64,000 nucleotides of DNA from the NCBI GenBank assembly GCA_029224185.1, contig CM055188.1:26089497-26153496 (forward strand), given 5' to 3'. Below, piece by piece: positions 50,001 to 61,040 of this stretch (positions are counted from its first letter, which is position 1; every line of letters begins with the position of its first letter). Origin of the DNA: Karalla daura (lineage: Eukaryota > Chordata > Actinopteri > Chaetodontiformes > Leiognathidae). Below the pieces are notes generated by a model. It had not been told where the DNA came from. It saw nothing but the letters and a program-made list of their open reading frames with translations, and searched no databases. A program made the position numbers and the translations under genes.

Positions 50001-53000
50001 CAGTTAGTTATGTATTTTTCGGGTTCTTAGAGCAAGAAGAGTGTGTTGAACTTTTCAGCTTTAATGGATGTTTGTCCTCTACTAAGTGCCATTCAAGTTC
50101 TTGGATATGTTGTAAAGTACAATTTACAAGAATCAAACTGACAAATGACCATAAAATATGAGTACTCCCCTATATAAAATTATGAGGATTGAATATTACC
50201 CTCAAAATGACATTATCTCCACTTTTTATGAAAGCACCATAATGATTTAATTGGCTTCAGTAGGACGGAGAAACGTTTGTAAAAGCATTGGTTTTAATGT
50301 GTCGTGCGCACAGTAGGCAATAGAGTGAATGTGTTGACTAACTTGTGATAACTACGAGTGTCTGTCATTGGATTTTAAGTGCTCCATTATGGCGTTACAA
50401 GAGTAATTACAGCTTAACAGGGAAACAGCAGAATGTAAGGCCCTTTGAACCATGTAGACTTTGACCAACTCTCCTCCTCCTACTTGTCCAACTCTTGACC
50501 TGTCTTCTTTTAGCCTCTCTGAAAGAACAGTCTTTCCAGTTAGTCTCCATAACATGCAAGTCATCTTCAAAGTCTTTAGTGAGACATGCACCTGCAGGCA
50601 AGTTCCCCTTGAGGCCAACGTCATGTTTCAGGTGCTTTTAGACATGAGACGTGACTGTTTATTTTACTGGTTTGTTGAAAAAGAAATGTGAGATGGTGCA
50701 AGGGTTGCTTTTTGACATAAAGGGTGTTTGACCTCATCATAATCTCATAACTACCATTCTTCCCCCCTAATTTTTTTCTTCCCAGATGGATGAGGTCATT
50801 GATAATATCATCAGCATGCAGTCCAGTTATGATGACATTCAGGGATACATAGACCCTGTCCAGATGCCAAACACAGTAAGTGGAATCAACCCTTTCTGAA
50901 ATGACAGTCTTAAGTGTAATGGGTATCATATGCTGTACAGGTACTAAACATTGTGATTTGTGATTCTTAACTATGTGCGCAAAACTGGCTGTGCTTTATT
51001 GCCTTATTTGATGTGAATAAGCCAAGAACCTTTGCAATAACTTGTTCCCACTGAGGACACAGGTAATATTATTTCAAATAAAACATAGATTCAAAACCAT
51101 CAAGTAAAATAAAACTTTTTTAGTTTTTAGTAGCATGTTTTTTTTTTTGCATCAGTATACATTTTCTTACATCACTTCAAATGCAGTTTAACTTTTGCAT
51201 TTGTCTTTTCTCCTGCTTTCCACGATTTTGGCTGCTAACATATGAGGTACAAAAAAAATACATTAAGTGTTAAGATGCTGCAATGCAACATATGTTTCAT
51301 GTTGCTCCATGTCTGTCTAACTCCTCGAGGATACCGCATTGGACTTCTCTGATGTTGCATTTACTGAGCAACCACTTGTCTGAAACTCTAATCCACTTCA
51401 GGTTATTTTTTGGGCCCAGTCTGCCCTAAATGAGTCACACTGCTAGATGTGCCGACTCATCAGTATTCAGACGCCGGCTTTTCAGCAGTTCCTGTAATCG
51501 CTGTTCATGCATCTGTACTGTCCCTCTCTGTCTTTGTCATCGCTTATGTTGCTGTTAGAACAGAGGGCGATAGTATTCATTCAGCTTGTAGCTTTGTTAA
51601 TGCACCATGAGTGTAACAAATGTTGAGTGTTACATTGTAATTTTGCATTCTGGGTTTGCACTAGGAAACCCGTCTATGTAGCCATACACACAAACGCATA
51701 CACAAATTCACGTGCCACAGACACACACACACGCACACATACTCACTCACTCACACACACACATATACACATGTGCACACACACGTAAAAGTGTATAATT
51801 GACTTAAATACTAAACATTCCAACGCTGCAACTCTGCAGGATGCAGTTAGAAACTGTGGGGACAAGCATGTCAGATGAGGACTGTACTGTGCTTTGTGTT
51901 TGAGGGAAGAAACTCAGAAAATTAACAATTAAACTGCCAGCAGTTAGAGTTCAACTTGTTTACAAGACATTCAGACAGAGAGAGGGAGAGAGAGAGAGAG
52001 AGAGAGAAAGAGAGGGAGGTGGAAAAGGAGAGGGGGAGGAAAAGAAGGGAGGAGGAAAAAAGGGGGATGAGGGCAATTTGTGCAAGGGGAAAACAGGCTG
52101 AAAGTCCAGTTAGGGGAAAGTTCACTCTTGTTTGGTGGTGAGCAGAGGTAGAAGAAAGACCGCATCAGTGCTGCTCAGGTCAGTGTCATAGGACGGCGCC
52201 GGCGGTGCCAGAGAGGGAAGTCCGTGCGCTGCTGCTTCCTGAGAGCGAGGAAACGACGCAGGACAAGTGAGGGACGGAGTGGAGGATGAAGGAGATGAGT
52301 AAGACGTATGCAATTGTGGAAGTTATTGAAGGAGATCAAATTCAGCTGGTAAGACACCAAAGCATTTTATAGGTTGTTATCTTCTTTTAGCTCTCTCTTG
52401 TTGTAGGAATTTAGTGTTCTTGAGTGTGGGTTTGCGGGATCGAGGGATGCAGCGGCAGCTCTAACTCCTAGCCATGGGTCACCGATTATAAAATGAGCTG
52501 TGGCAGGGGCTGTGGGGTGGGTGAGGTTTTCTTTCTTTTTTTTTCCATTAGCAGGCGTTTTTTTTTGTCTGTCTGGTTGCCCATCACAGGACTTAAATCA
52601 CAAACTCTGAGAACTTTGAACTGATATTTTGCACCGTGGTGTTGTTCTAATGAAACATTAATATCAGCAGGTTTCTCAACATGTGAAGATTCATTGTTGC
52701 ATTATCCTCTGTCTGGCTCACAGCTTCACAACTGTTATGTGTGTGTGTATGTGTGAGAGAAATAGAAAATCAAGCAGACTTCATAGTTTTATCTCATAGT
52801 CGGTCCTCTGCACTCAATTGTTTCAGTCATTGCGAGCATGTCTGCAGCCTGATTCTGTTTCACTGGTTGTATCTGTAACATCACACTGATTGATTGGATT
52901 AGATGACCGATCAGCACAGAGCACGATCAGTGTGTATAAAGCCTGCAGAATAAACGAACTGATTTAGAGACATGGAGCACAGATCAGTGTGTTTATAGCA

Positions 53001-54762
53001 CTGTGTTTTCAGTTCTTATTGCTGATACTCTGTAAAGTTATTTGTGTTGAAACACGGGGAAGAAAACCCTGAGCTTTACTCCAAACTGTCAGACCAGTGA
53101 GTGAAACTCATCTGCTAATCCTGATGGGGATTACAGCAGCAAACTCCAAGGAATTCATGGAATCTCTAAGTTTAGTAAAAGCACCACTGAATACCAGGCA
53201 CAAGCGAATGGTTTTGACTCTTATAGTATGAGTGTGTGAGTGAGTGAGTGCGTGTGTGAGAGAGAGTGAATGGATGGTTACGCCGACTCCTAGTCACACT
53301 TGCTCGTTCTCTGGAGTGAGATGGGGTCGTATTGGAGTGCGGCATGGTGAAGAGGGTCGGCCGCCTGGCGTGGACATGGGAGGTCTGAGCCCGAGCACGG
53401 AGTAGGCTTGCAATTAGAGTTAATTTGAAACTGTGTGTTTTTGAGTCATCAGCCGGAAGCATGACACAAGGATAGTCGTACAAATCTGTTTTAGTTTGGG
53501 GTTTTCTCTCTTACGATGATGCATAGCTTTGATTTCAAAGATTAAAAAGCCAAGCATATATCACGTTTTAGTAATACGTGAAGATTGACCGGACAATGCC
53601 CCTCTGTATACGGACAGCTGAACTTACAGTTAACTTGCAGCTGGCATGATGAGGCGCATCAGCATTTGAAGAATGTTTATTTAATTTGGATATTTTTCTG
53701 AATGTCAGAGATGTAAACTACATCAATATGATTTCCTCCTCCCTGGTTGAGATTTGTACTTAATCTCAGCATTCTTCAGATCTTTTGTGAGATTTTTCAC
53801 CGAGCCTATTCATTTACATACAGAAGCGAGGCTTTCGAGGTCCTCTGCGTGACTGTGTTTACTCATGTGAATGTGTTTGATCTCAGCTCACACAGTAGCC
53901 AGCAGATAAGGTATCTCTTCCTTTCAGCTCTTTATCTCTCAGCCTCATTAGCAGTGCCACATTTGCCCCCGCTTCTTGGACTGAGACACCATTGGTAACG
54001 AGCCATGAAAAGTCCTACGCACTCAAACGATATGTACAATTAAAAGGAAATCATCTCTTCTTACGAGTCCATATAAAACTAAATCGCGGTTGTTGTGCAA
54101 CGTCTAAAGTGCAGCAGTTGGGATACCACCTTACAAGTGTGAGTTCAGAAGCTGGAGCAGGCCGGGAGAGAAAGCCATAAAGACAGATAAGATGGATAAG
54201 GTGATAGTCAATCATTGCTGTGTATTTGGCAGCGGGTCCTTAGGTGTGATATTATTGCATTATCACCCGTAATCTCTTCTTTACAGCACACTAAACCTGC
54301 TCACTGACTTCGTAAAGATATTTGGAAATATGTAAAGAAGCTGTAAATGAGTGTTACAGTCAAGAAAACACCACCAGTGTGACCTGAGTTTGACTTAGCC
54401 ATGGTTTAATTTATGTTTTAATGACTTAGTGAATTTAAGTCAAAATCCTGTCCTCACACTTCAAAGTCGAATCACAAATCACACACATTCTTAACAATGT
54501 AATATCGTGGCAATTTGTGGAGTTATGAAAGTGCAATGGGACTGCTGTGTTAATTACACTCTCTGTTGCATGGAAATGGGACGTAGTACCCTGAACATCT
54601 GTTTCATCCTCACTGAGCCTTGTCAGCGTCAAAGTTTTCATGCGTCTCCCTTGTCACTATATGGAGACACACAGGATGAGTTTTCAGAATTTTATTTTGA
54701 GACTGTGGTTGTCTTGGCTTTTTCATTAAATCTTGAATGTTGTTTTTCTTTTCTTGTGTGTC

Positions 54763-54800
<38 letters not shown>

Positions 54801-56230
54801 CTCTAGCTTCCTCTGTCTAGCAGTCACCTGGATGTGTACACAGGTCCTGGAATGAAGGGGCCAGCCATTGCTATGACCAGTAACTCCTGCCCTGCCAACC
54901 TGACCATCAAGCGAGAACTGTCAGGTGCGAAACGGTTTTACTCTTTCTGAGTTCATTGCAACACTGTCCAAGTTTTCAAATGCTCATAATTTTTACAGGA
55001 GCTCATTTATTTGCTGCAGTGTGTGGAGCTCAGCTCCACTGAACTGAGCCATTAGTTGATCACTTTTTATTATTGCAAAGATGCAGAAGCCCGGGCGCTG
55101 GCCAAGGAGAGACAGAAGAAAGACAACCACAATCTGAGTAAGTCTTTCCATTAGCTGGCAGCTTTACACATATGAGTCACACTTGTTGACATTATCTTCC
55201 CAAAGAGGCACATGCCCTTGAGAACGTACGCATGGGCACATGCATGTGATTCTGTCTCTTTTGGGGATATTTCATAGTCCTACGTTCAGTCTCTGGAAAC
55301 CTTATCGTAACTCTCCCTTACATTTAATGATTTATGTTCCTATGCTGTGACTGCGTAAACAGCTTTACACCCCCACAGCATGAGTGATACGCACACACAT
55401 CCACGCACACACACACATACTCACTGACACATGCAAAAACAGCTTTATATCGCCTTGCACTGATTTAGCTGACAAGGTACAACTAGTGGGTGGATGGTTA
55501 ACCTGGTCATTTCTGCTGCTTTGGCACCAAAGTTTAATTGCCTGTGACTGTGTGTGTGTGTTTTTCAATGTGTATATATGTGAGTCACTTTCAGTACTTA
55601 GACCTAGACTTTTATAGATACTATATATATGTGTGCGTGTACATATATAGATTTATATATATATGCTACACAATGGAAAGACTTAAGAAGTGAAATCTGT
55701 AGTTGTTCTGTCTGTCTCAAACAAATTGTACAATCTTTTTTTTTCTTTTGCGTCTTGCTTTCAATAGTTGAAAGGAGGAGGCGATTCAACATCAATGATC
55801 GCATCAAGGAGCTGGGCACCATGATCCCCAAAACAAATGACCTGTGAGTTGCTTTTGCTGTATCTTATTTTCACCCTGCTTGACGTATTTGAATGAATTA
55901 ATCTGTTCCTGCCACCTACTTACCTAGGGCAATTGCTTGTTTTTTCTTCACTGTGTGCACAGTGATGTCCGCTGGAACAAAGGTACTATATTGCGGGCGT
56001 CCGTAGAGTACATCAAACGGATGCAGAAGGATGTTCAGAGGTCCAGGGAGGTGGAGAACAACTTCAAACGGATGGAGATGGCCAACAAACAGCTGCTGTT
56101 GCGCATCCAGGTAACATTTACACACAGATGCATTATTTGATTTCACCGGGTAAATAAATGGGATGGTTGTGCTGTTCATTCTGGATAAACAAGTTAGCAC
56201 AACATTTAATGCAGTGGAATTGGATTGTGC

Positions 56231-56277
<47 letters not shown>

Positions 56278-56901
56278 CAGAGACTGACATTGCCCTCCAC
56301 CTGCCTTGTGTAGGAGTTGGAGATGCAGGCTCGTCTGCATGGCCTGCCCAGCAACTCTCCCTCCGGCCTGAACCCTGCTGACCTGATGGCTCCATATATT
56401 AAACAAGAGGTCAGCCCAGAGGAGAACCTCGCCCATCCTCAGGCACAGGCCAACCACCAGGCCCAGCACTTACCCCAGAGCCAGGCCCATCCTCAGCCCC
56501 ACCAGCACCACTTCATCCCACAAAATCATCTCCACCACCAGGGCCAGGCCCAGCCTCAGCCCAGGCAGCTGCCACCACTCCCCCACCACCTGCAGCCACA
56601 GCAGCAGCAGCAGCAGCAGCCCATCCAGTTCCCCTCTGTAGGCAGCTCCCAGCCCTTTGACTTTGCCCAGTCGCTGGACTTGTGCGATGGGATCCCTGGC
56701 TTCTCAGACGGCATGTCGGGGCTCAGCGACCTGAGCGGGCTGGACGTCCAAGGGCGGAGAGGCGAGCTGGGCTTCCTGATGATGGACGAGGCTCTGTCCC
56801 CTATAGGCGGAGACCCGCTACTCGCTGCGATGTCCCCTGAAGCTTCAGTCGACTCCAGCCGCAGATCCAGCTACAGCATAGAGGACGGAGACATACTGTA
56901 G
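46435..56901 (+). CDS. tfeb: TFEB, MiT-family bHLH-zip transcription factor (gene, 10 coding exons)
   Basis: Joined exons 46435-46464, 47060-47275, 49138-49236, 49369-49557, 50786-50875, 54807-54924, 55081-55137, 55768-55843, 55963-56110 and 56314-56901 predict 536 aa with all phases consistent. TFEB dimers bind E-boxes and CLEAR elements of lysosomal and autophagy genes. Residues 1-30 ([15 protein letters not shown]...) match the Rag-GTPase-binding N-terminus, with Ser3 present. PNSPMAM (Ser164) and TSNSCP (Ser235) correspond to the mTORC1 sites Ser142 and Ser211 of human TFEB. RRRR at 269-272 is the nuclear signal within the basic region; helix-loop-helix and zipper follow to about 350. The tail ends [22 protein letters not shown] and the GDIL end favour TFEB over TFE3 and MITF. 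Length exceeds human (476) through Q/P/H-rich insertions. Confidence 0.95.
47027..47059 (+). promoter_or_regulatory. tfeb: (TG)n microsatellite inside tfeb splice acceptor
   Basis: Twenty-nine bases of uninterrupted TG repeat end at 47055, followed only by CCAG and the exon. A branch-point-like CCCTAAC lies at 47011-47017, with no AG in between. The usual pyrimidine tract is therefore replaced by TG repeat. Confidence 0.9.
47060..47275 (+). CDS. tfeb: tfeb coding exon 2 (N-terminal region, polyQ)
   Basis: Residues 11-82: [17 protein letters not shown], a 14-glutamine run encoded by mixed CAG/CAA (47120-47161), then a proline-rich stretch and PMEVLK. Human TFEB has a glutamine tract at the same place. 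Phase 0 at both ends, so skipping this exon would keep the frame. Confidence 0.95.
49138..49236 (+). CDS. tfeb: tfeb coding exon 3
   Basis: Residues 83-115: [15 protein letters not shown], then [12 protein letters not shown]. This is the conserved MiT-family block that precedes the activation region. Phase 0 at both ends. Confidence 0.96.
49369..49557 (+). CDS. tfeb: tfeb coding exon 4 (mTORC1/ERK site)
   Basis: Residues 116-178. A variable proline-, serine- and histidine-rich part is followed by [20 protein letters not shown], containing Ser164, equivalent to human Ser142. Donor GAG|GTGGGT. Confidence 0.95.
49715..49875 (-). mobile_element. tRNA-type SINE fragment in tfeb intron
   Basis: CACTGGGCAGATGCTTTTAA, AGCCTTGTTCAAGGTTGCTA and GACCTTTGGCTTGCAACCAA followed by 'GACTAAGCCATGACC...GGCTGCCC' match, with decay, the common fish repeat containing 'ccttgctcaagggcactacagc...gggatttgaaccc...ctaaccactac..cctgccccc', recognised from memory. 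Strand is uncertain. Confidence 0.6.
50786..50875 (+). CDS. tfeb: tfeb coding exon 5 (acidic activation segment)
   Basis: Residues 179-208: [17 protein letters not shown], then [11 protein letters not shown]. It matches the acidic amphipathic activation helix of TFEB and MITF (DDVID.I...). Phase 0 at both ends; donor ACA|GTAAGT. Confidence 0.95.
51719..52012. repeat. (CA)n and (GA)n tracts in tfeb intron 5
   Basis: An interrupted CA repeat at 51719-51785 and a GA repeat at about 51976-52012. Confidence 0.85.
52160..52348 (+). CDS. possible internal promoter and first exon of a short tfeb isoform (speculative)
   Basis: A CG-enriched patch is followed by an in-frame stop (TGA, 52268) and then an ATG at 52286 with A at -3. 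It opens 21 codons ([18 protein letters not shown]...) that run straight into the donor CTG|GTAAGA in phase 0. The next tfeb exon (54807) starts in phase 0 at residue 209, so splicing would join this peptide in frame just before the Ser235 and bHLH-zip region, dropping the N-terminus. This parallels MITF-M, which starts from an internal exon. The peptide is not one I recognise; it could also be the first exon of an unrelated gene or chance. Confidence 0.3.
54769..54806 (+). promoter_or_regulatory. tfeb: (TG)n microsatellite inside tfeb splice acceptor
   Basis: Twenty-nine bases of TG repeat end at 54797, followed by AATCTCTAG and the exon. The TG tract occupies most of the place of the pyrimidine tract. 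Confidence 0.9.
54807..54924 (+). CDS. tfeb: tfeb coding exon 6 (14-3-3 site)
   Basis: Begins residue 209: [13 protein letters not shown], then [18 protein letters not shown]. Ser235 corresponds to human Ser211, whose phosphorylation by mTORC1 creates the 14-3-3 site. Starts phase 0, ends phase 1 (118 nt), so skipping it alone would shift the frame. Confidence 0.95.
55081..55137 (+). CDS. tfeb: tfeb coding exon 7
   Basis: Encodes [19 protein letters not shown], the near-invariant MiT segment at the start of the basic region. Donor CTGA|GTAAGT. Confidence 0.97.
   Translation: MQKPGRWPRRDRRKTTTI
55768..55843 (+). CDS. tfeb: tfeb coding exon 8 (basic region and helix 1)
   Basis: Encodes [20 protein letters not shown] then PKTND. 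It contains the DNA-contacting E268-R272 cluster and the nuclear localisation signal. Confidence 0.97.
55963..56110 (+). CDS. tfeb: tfeb coding exon 9 (helix 2 and zipper)
   Basis: Encodes [20 protein letters not shown], then the leucine zipper through [14 protein letters not shown], rather than DMRW or EMRW, is TFEB-specific among the MiT paralogs. Confidence 0.97.
56232..56275 (+). repeat. (CA)n microsatellite before tfeb last exon
   Basis: CA repeat in the 203-bp last intron, about 40 bp before the acceptor. The acceptor itself has a normal pyrimidine tract. Confidence 0.93.
56314..56901 (+). CDS. tfeb: tfeb coding exon 10 (C-terminal region)
   Basis: Residues 342-536: [20 protein letters not shown] closes the zipper, IKQEVSPEE is a sumoylation-type motif, then a long histidine-, proline- and glutamine-rich stretch with seven CAG codons (56599-56619). 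It ends with [14 protein letters not shown] and the serine-rich tail [14 protein letters not shown], whose human equivalent is phosphorylated and controls stability and localisation. Stop TAG. Confidence 0.97.
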   Translation, partial: ELEMQARLHGLPSNSPSGLNPADLMAPYIKQEVSPEENLAHPQAQANHQAQHLPQSQAHPQPHQHHFIPQNHLHHQGQAQPQPRQLPPLPHHLQPQQQQQQQPIQFPSVGSSQPFDFAQSLDLCDGIPGFSDGMSGLSDLSGLDVQGRRGELGFLMMDEALSPIGGDPLLAAMSPEASVDSSRRSSYSIEDGDIL

Positions 56902-59700
56902 ACACATAGGTGCACACATACACATTCACACACACACAGGCATATGGGGAGGTTCCAGATAGCTGTGCTTAGAAATGTAAAATGGCATCGAAATCGTAAT
57001 GGTACGTCAGCACAATGTAATAGATCTACACACATGCAGCAGACAGGACAGAGCCACCAAATATGACATCATCCATCCTTAACACACATACATGGTACAG
57101 CTTTCTCCCCGGCATGTTAGAAGTTGTAAGGTGTTATAAGGCTCTTATACAGTTGAAAATTAATTCACTCTTTCGCACACACACACACACACACACACAC
57201 TCAACCAATACTCTTAGCAGCTTGAAATGTTGCGCGACATACTGAGTATTTACAAGGGTGTGAACCAACACTGCCAGGTCCAGAGTTTTAGTGCATACTC
57301 TGCTTTGTTTCCATGAAGTTAAATCTGAATCATAACTATACAAGGGACAAAAAAAGCAGCTGTTAATTAGACTGAAGTTGTCACACAGTGACAACAAAGC
57401 GCAACGTCTCACTTGACCTCACTTATTTTCTCTTCACAGCCACCTCCTTTAGTAAGCAGAAATGATTGAATAGGCGATAGTGAATAAAATGGAAATGGCT
57501 TCATGGTCCTGCATGCATAATTTCTGCACTGGGGACACAGTCAAGTCACATATTTCAGTCTCTCTGTCTTGGTATTCCACAGTCTGCTTCGGCCTCTAGA
57601 ATAGCTATTTGGTGATCGGTGTTCTGCTCCATTGATTTCGAAAGCATCCACATTTTGGTAAACAATGCAAAACTCACTGCATGGACAGTTTACTGTAGGA
57701 GGCAGCAGCCGCTCTCATGCACTGCTTCTGCTCCACTTCTGGTTGTCACTACTGTCTGCATGCACACACACACACACACACTCACACACACACACAAACA
57801 GGCACTTCTGTTCCCCAGTTTCTGCATGTCTAACACTCCACATTGTCGCGACCTCAACCCAGAGAAGACGCTGCAGACCATGTCGGTGCCAGAGAGAAAG
57901 AGAGAGAGAGAGAGAAAGGGAGAAAGGGAGAGAGAAAGTGCGAAGAAAGCATTCAATATTCTTAATCTAAACAGAGCGTCACTCAAATCTGCGAGGTGTC
58001 CCAACTCTCAGGTACTGCATCAAAATGCGCAAGCAGGATCATTTTTAAGTGGAAGCAGAAGTTAACCGGAGCTGAGTTAGGCTTCTAACTGCTATCAATA
58101 TGCCTTTGGATTTTTGCAGCTGCTGCTCTTCAAAGGCCTTTTTTTTTTTTTTTTTAATAGGTCAGAGGTCACAAGCAGGGATTATATTTAGTGTCCACTT
58201 TAGTTATGTCTGTAAATGCTTAACACCGTGACTCTGCACCAACGGTACCTCTGCTGTTTATCTCTGAGGAGATGAACCTTTTGTGTGAATCTCACCAGTC
58301 GAGCCCCGGGTTATGCCAGTTGAGACCTGGGTGAAAGAAAGACACAGTGATGGGGTTTAATATTGATAAGAGAGTTCGATCGGTTTGCTGACTCAACTGA
58401 CAGCAGATTTGATCTTCACTGTAAAAGCACAGCATTAGCACGCACTCACTTGGTGACACACACACACACACACACTCACACACACACATGGCCAGGACAC
58501 ACATACTGTATGTGTGCATAATAACGTGCACACACATACACATTTGGTTCAGCCTTGAGGCTTTTTTTCGGATCTGCACGTTAACGAGTCTCCTGTGCTC
58601 CCATCCCTCCCCAAAGAGTGGATTGGGGCTTTGTGGCACAGGGAGTCTGTTCTCCCACTGGCTGCAGTTGTCACAGTGATGGTCGGGGCAGGCAGAGGTG
58701 GACCTGAGCCTGGGGGCTTGGCTTTGATTTGATATAGCTTATGATCAGTACCTCTAAAGGCAGAAAAAAAAACAACTTTCAAGGTGATTTTATTTTTATT
58801 TTTTTTGATTAAAAGAAGTGGTTGTTTTCTTTACTATATAGTTTGTTGTTTATTTTATCTCCCAAAGCACTGGAAACTATATTATTGTTCTGAATTTGTA
58901 CATGGAAGAATTATCGATTAAGATTTATTTCAGTTGTTAGTGCCACTAAGCCACTTAAATGTATTTTATTTGTATTTGTTGTTTTAGCTCTGTTTCAATT
59001 TTATTCCAAAACTACCCTTTCTTCTGAAAAATGTCTTCACCGAGCACACTATAACGGCTTTAAAGCCTCCCATGTTTCATTGGGGAAGGAGTGGGAATCT
59101 GTTCACAAACTTCCAGAGAGACTATGTACATTTTTCATGCCATTTTTATATTATTGGGATTTTATTTTATTTTTTTTTTCCTCTTTGTTTTAACTTTTTT
59201 TTTTTTTTTTTTTTTGAAATTTGGAGCCAGAAAAGTAGATGAAAGGTGATTCTGTGATTTAATTGAATTCAGTTAGCTCATTTAATGAATGAATGTAAGT
59301 TTTACCAGCGGCTCTGGTCAGACTGATGCAGGTCGGCGTCCCCGCGTCATGCTTCCTCCAGCCCTGACTTTGGTTTCCATGGAGACTGGAAGATGACTGA
59401 CTTCACACAAACTCTGAGCCGAGGGGTCACGGTCGCCGTGGCGTTGTGACGCCGATGGTGCGTTTGTCTCTGTGTCTGCCGGTGTTGTGCCTTTTCCCAA
59501 TCAGCCACAGTTTGACTGTCGTTGTACTGTCACCCAGCCAACACTCCAAAGAGCTGCTCAGGCCTCCTCTACTCTTCCACTAGAGGGTGCTCTACAGAGC
59601 AAACTACACAGGGAAAAGTGGTTCTGATTTTACTGAGAATATAAAATGTTTTACCAGAATCCATTCTCTGGGTGTCTGCGTTTTTATTTATCAGCACCTC
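56902..59700 (+). other. tfeb: tfeb 3' UTR (extent inferred)
   Basis: No exon of another gene is recognisable. It contains CA tracts (57177-57199, 57766-57798, 58457-58488), a GA tract (57895-57935), T-rich stretches (58139-58155, 59192-59215) and several poly(A)-type hexamers: AATAAA at 57483, ATTAAA at 58808 and AATATA at 59638. The last is followed within 70 bp by a (GT)n tract that could act as a downstream element. The true end is unknown. Confidence 0.45.
57483..57488 (+). terminator. AATAAA poly(A) signal candidate for tfeb
   Basis: Canonical hexamer about 580 bp after the tfeb stop codon. Confidence 0.45.
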
Positions 59701-60077
59701 TGTGTGTGTGTGTGTGTTACGACTGTGATTTTAAAAGGGGGAGAGTGCTCATTTATTGGATGAAAAAGTAGAGTTCAAGATGTCTTATGATAAAAGTGGT
59801 GTAGTAATGCTTGGAAGATTAAGTTGTTCCCCTTAATATAAAAGATTTTTATAGACTTTTAGCAAAATGCATACAGCTTAGTATTTTTCTACGGGGTTAT
59901 AAATATCCTGTATCACATATATCATATTGTTTCGTCTATCTATTTAGATGATGCACAAAGTCACAAAAACCATTATCAGGGTATGTCCTGATTTCTTTGA
60001 CTGTCTCTGTCACCTTAAAGCCTCACGTGACCCTGGTATATGCTGACATGTGACATGAAGTAATGAAAGATTCCCTG

Positions 60078-60080
<3 letters not shown>

Positions 60081-60172
<92 letters not shown>
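60081..60172 (+). repeat. 92-bp (GT)n microsatellite
   Basis: Uninterrupted GT repeat, among the longest pure dinucleotide tracts in the window. Confidence 0.98.
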
Positions 60173-60173
<1 letters not shown>

Positions 60174-60744
60174 AGTCCAAGATATGATATATATATGTGA
60201 TATGTTTTGGAATGCAGAAAATCAAGTCTCTTTACTAGAGGTTTGATCATCACATCGTGACGTGTGTGCATGTGTGCATATACAGAGTTTTTTATGAGCA
60301 CATTTAGTCTGAGTTTAACTCTTGAATGCATGTTTGTATCATTACTTTTTAAATCTTGAGAAAAATCTAGAAAAAAAGTGTGATGTGCAAACCTGAAACA
60401 TCTGGGAATATATCAAGTTTATCTATTTCTCATGGTGACTTCAATCAATCACATATGTATTTACAACAAAAAAAATCTGTCTGAAGTATGTTATTATAAA
60501 GTAGGTAAGAAAGTGGAAAAAAAGGTTTTGAAGCACTATATTACAAAAAGTTTCAGGTCTTTGAGCTACTAGAAACACATAGTAATGTATTAGGGCCAAT
60601 AGAGCACAAATACAATCCCTGAGCCCTGATCAATCAAATAAATTGACTAATTATCGAACTATCGATTTTTAGTAATCTATTATTTGATTTAAGCCATTAA
60701 AAGCCATCTGAACACCATCAGAATGGATATGCAACCACTTTTTA

Positions 60745-60830
60745 AAGCACTGATGCTGTCCCTCAATTGCAAGTTACTTTGGGCAAAATTGTCTCCCAAA
60801 TAAGTAAATGTAATGTAAATGTAAATGTGT
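60745..60830 (+). mobile_element. SINE 3' tail remnant
   Basis: GCAAGTTACTTTGGGCAAAA...TCTCCCAAATAAGTAAATG followed by TAATGTAAATGTAAATG matches the common fish SINE tail ('taagtcgctttggataaaagcgtctgctaaatgaataaatgtaatgtaa'). Confidence 0.65.
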
Positions 60831-60978
60831 TTCTGATAATGATTTTAAGAAATTAAGTAAAAATTCTATCATCATAGCCTCTTAAATGTGAATTCCTGGT
60901 TTCATTAGTCTTTGAAGTGCAGACAAAAAAGACATTTAAAGACTCAGCTTCAGAGATTTTGTTTGTTGCAGCCCATGA

Positions 60979-60990
60979 ATTAAAAAAAAA

Positions 60991-61038
<48 letters not shown>
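60979..61038 (+). repeat. poly(A) and (TA)n tract
   Basis: A run of about 14 A residues, then roughly 45 bp of TA repeat. Confidence 0.93.

Positions 61039-61040
<2 letters not shown>

Larger units (their letters stand above)
50876..54806 (+). other. tfeb: tfeb intron 5, largest internal intron
   Basis: About 3.9 kb. It contains a CA-rich tract (51719-51785), a (GA)n tract (51976-52012), a small CG-rich patch (about 52160-52290) with a possible internal first exon, and otherwise AT-rich sequence with no recognised element. Confidence 0.8.

Noticed and set aside
46435..56901. Identification as tfe3 or mitf
   Set aside because: Exon 3 and the bHLH are shared by all paralogs, but DVRWNKGT, the RMQKD zipper start, the [11 protein letters not shown]-terminus and the GDIL ending match TFEB, not TFE3 (EMRW, ending MEEES) or MITF (DMRW, ending EETEHTC).
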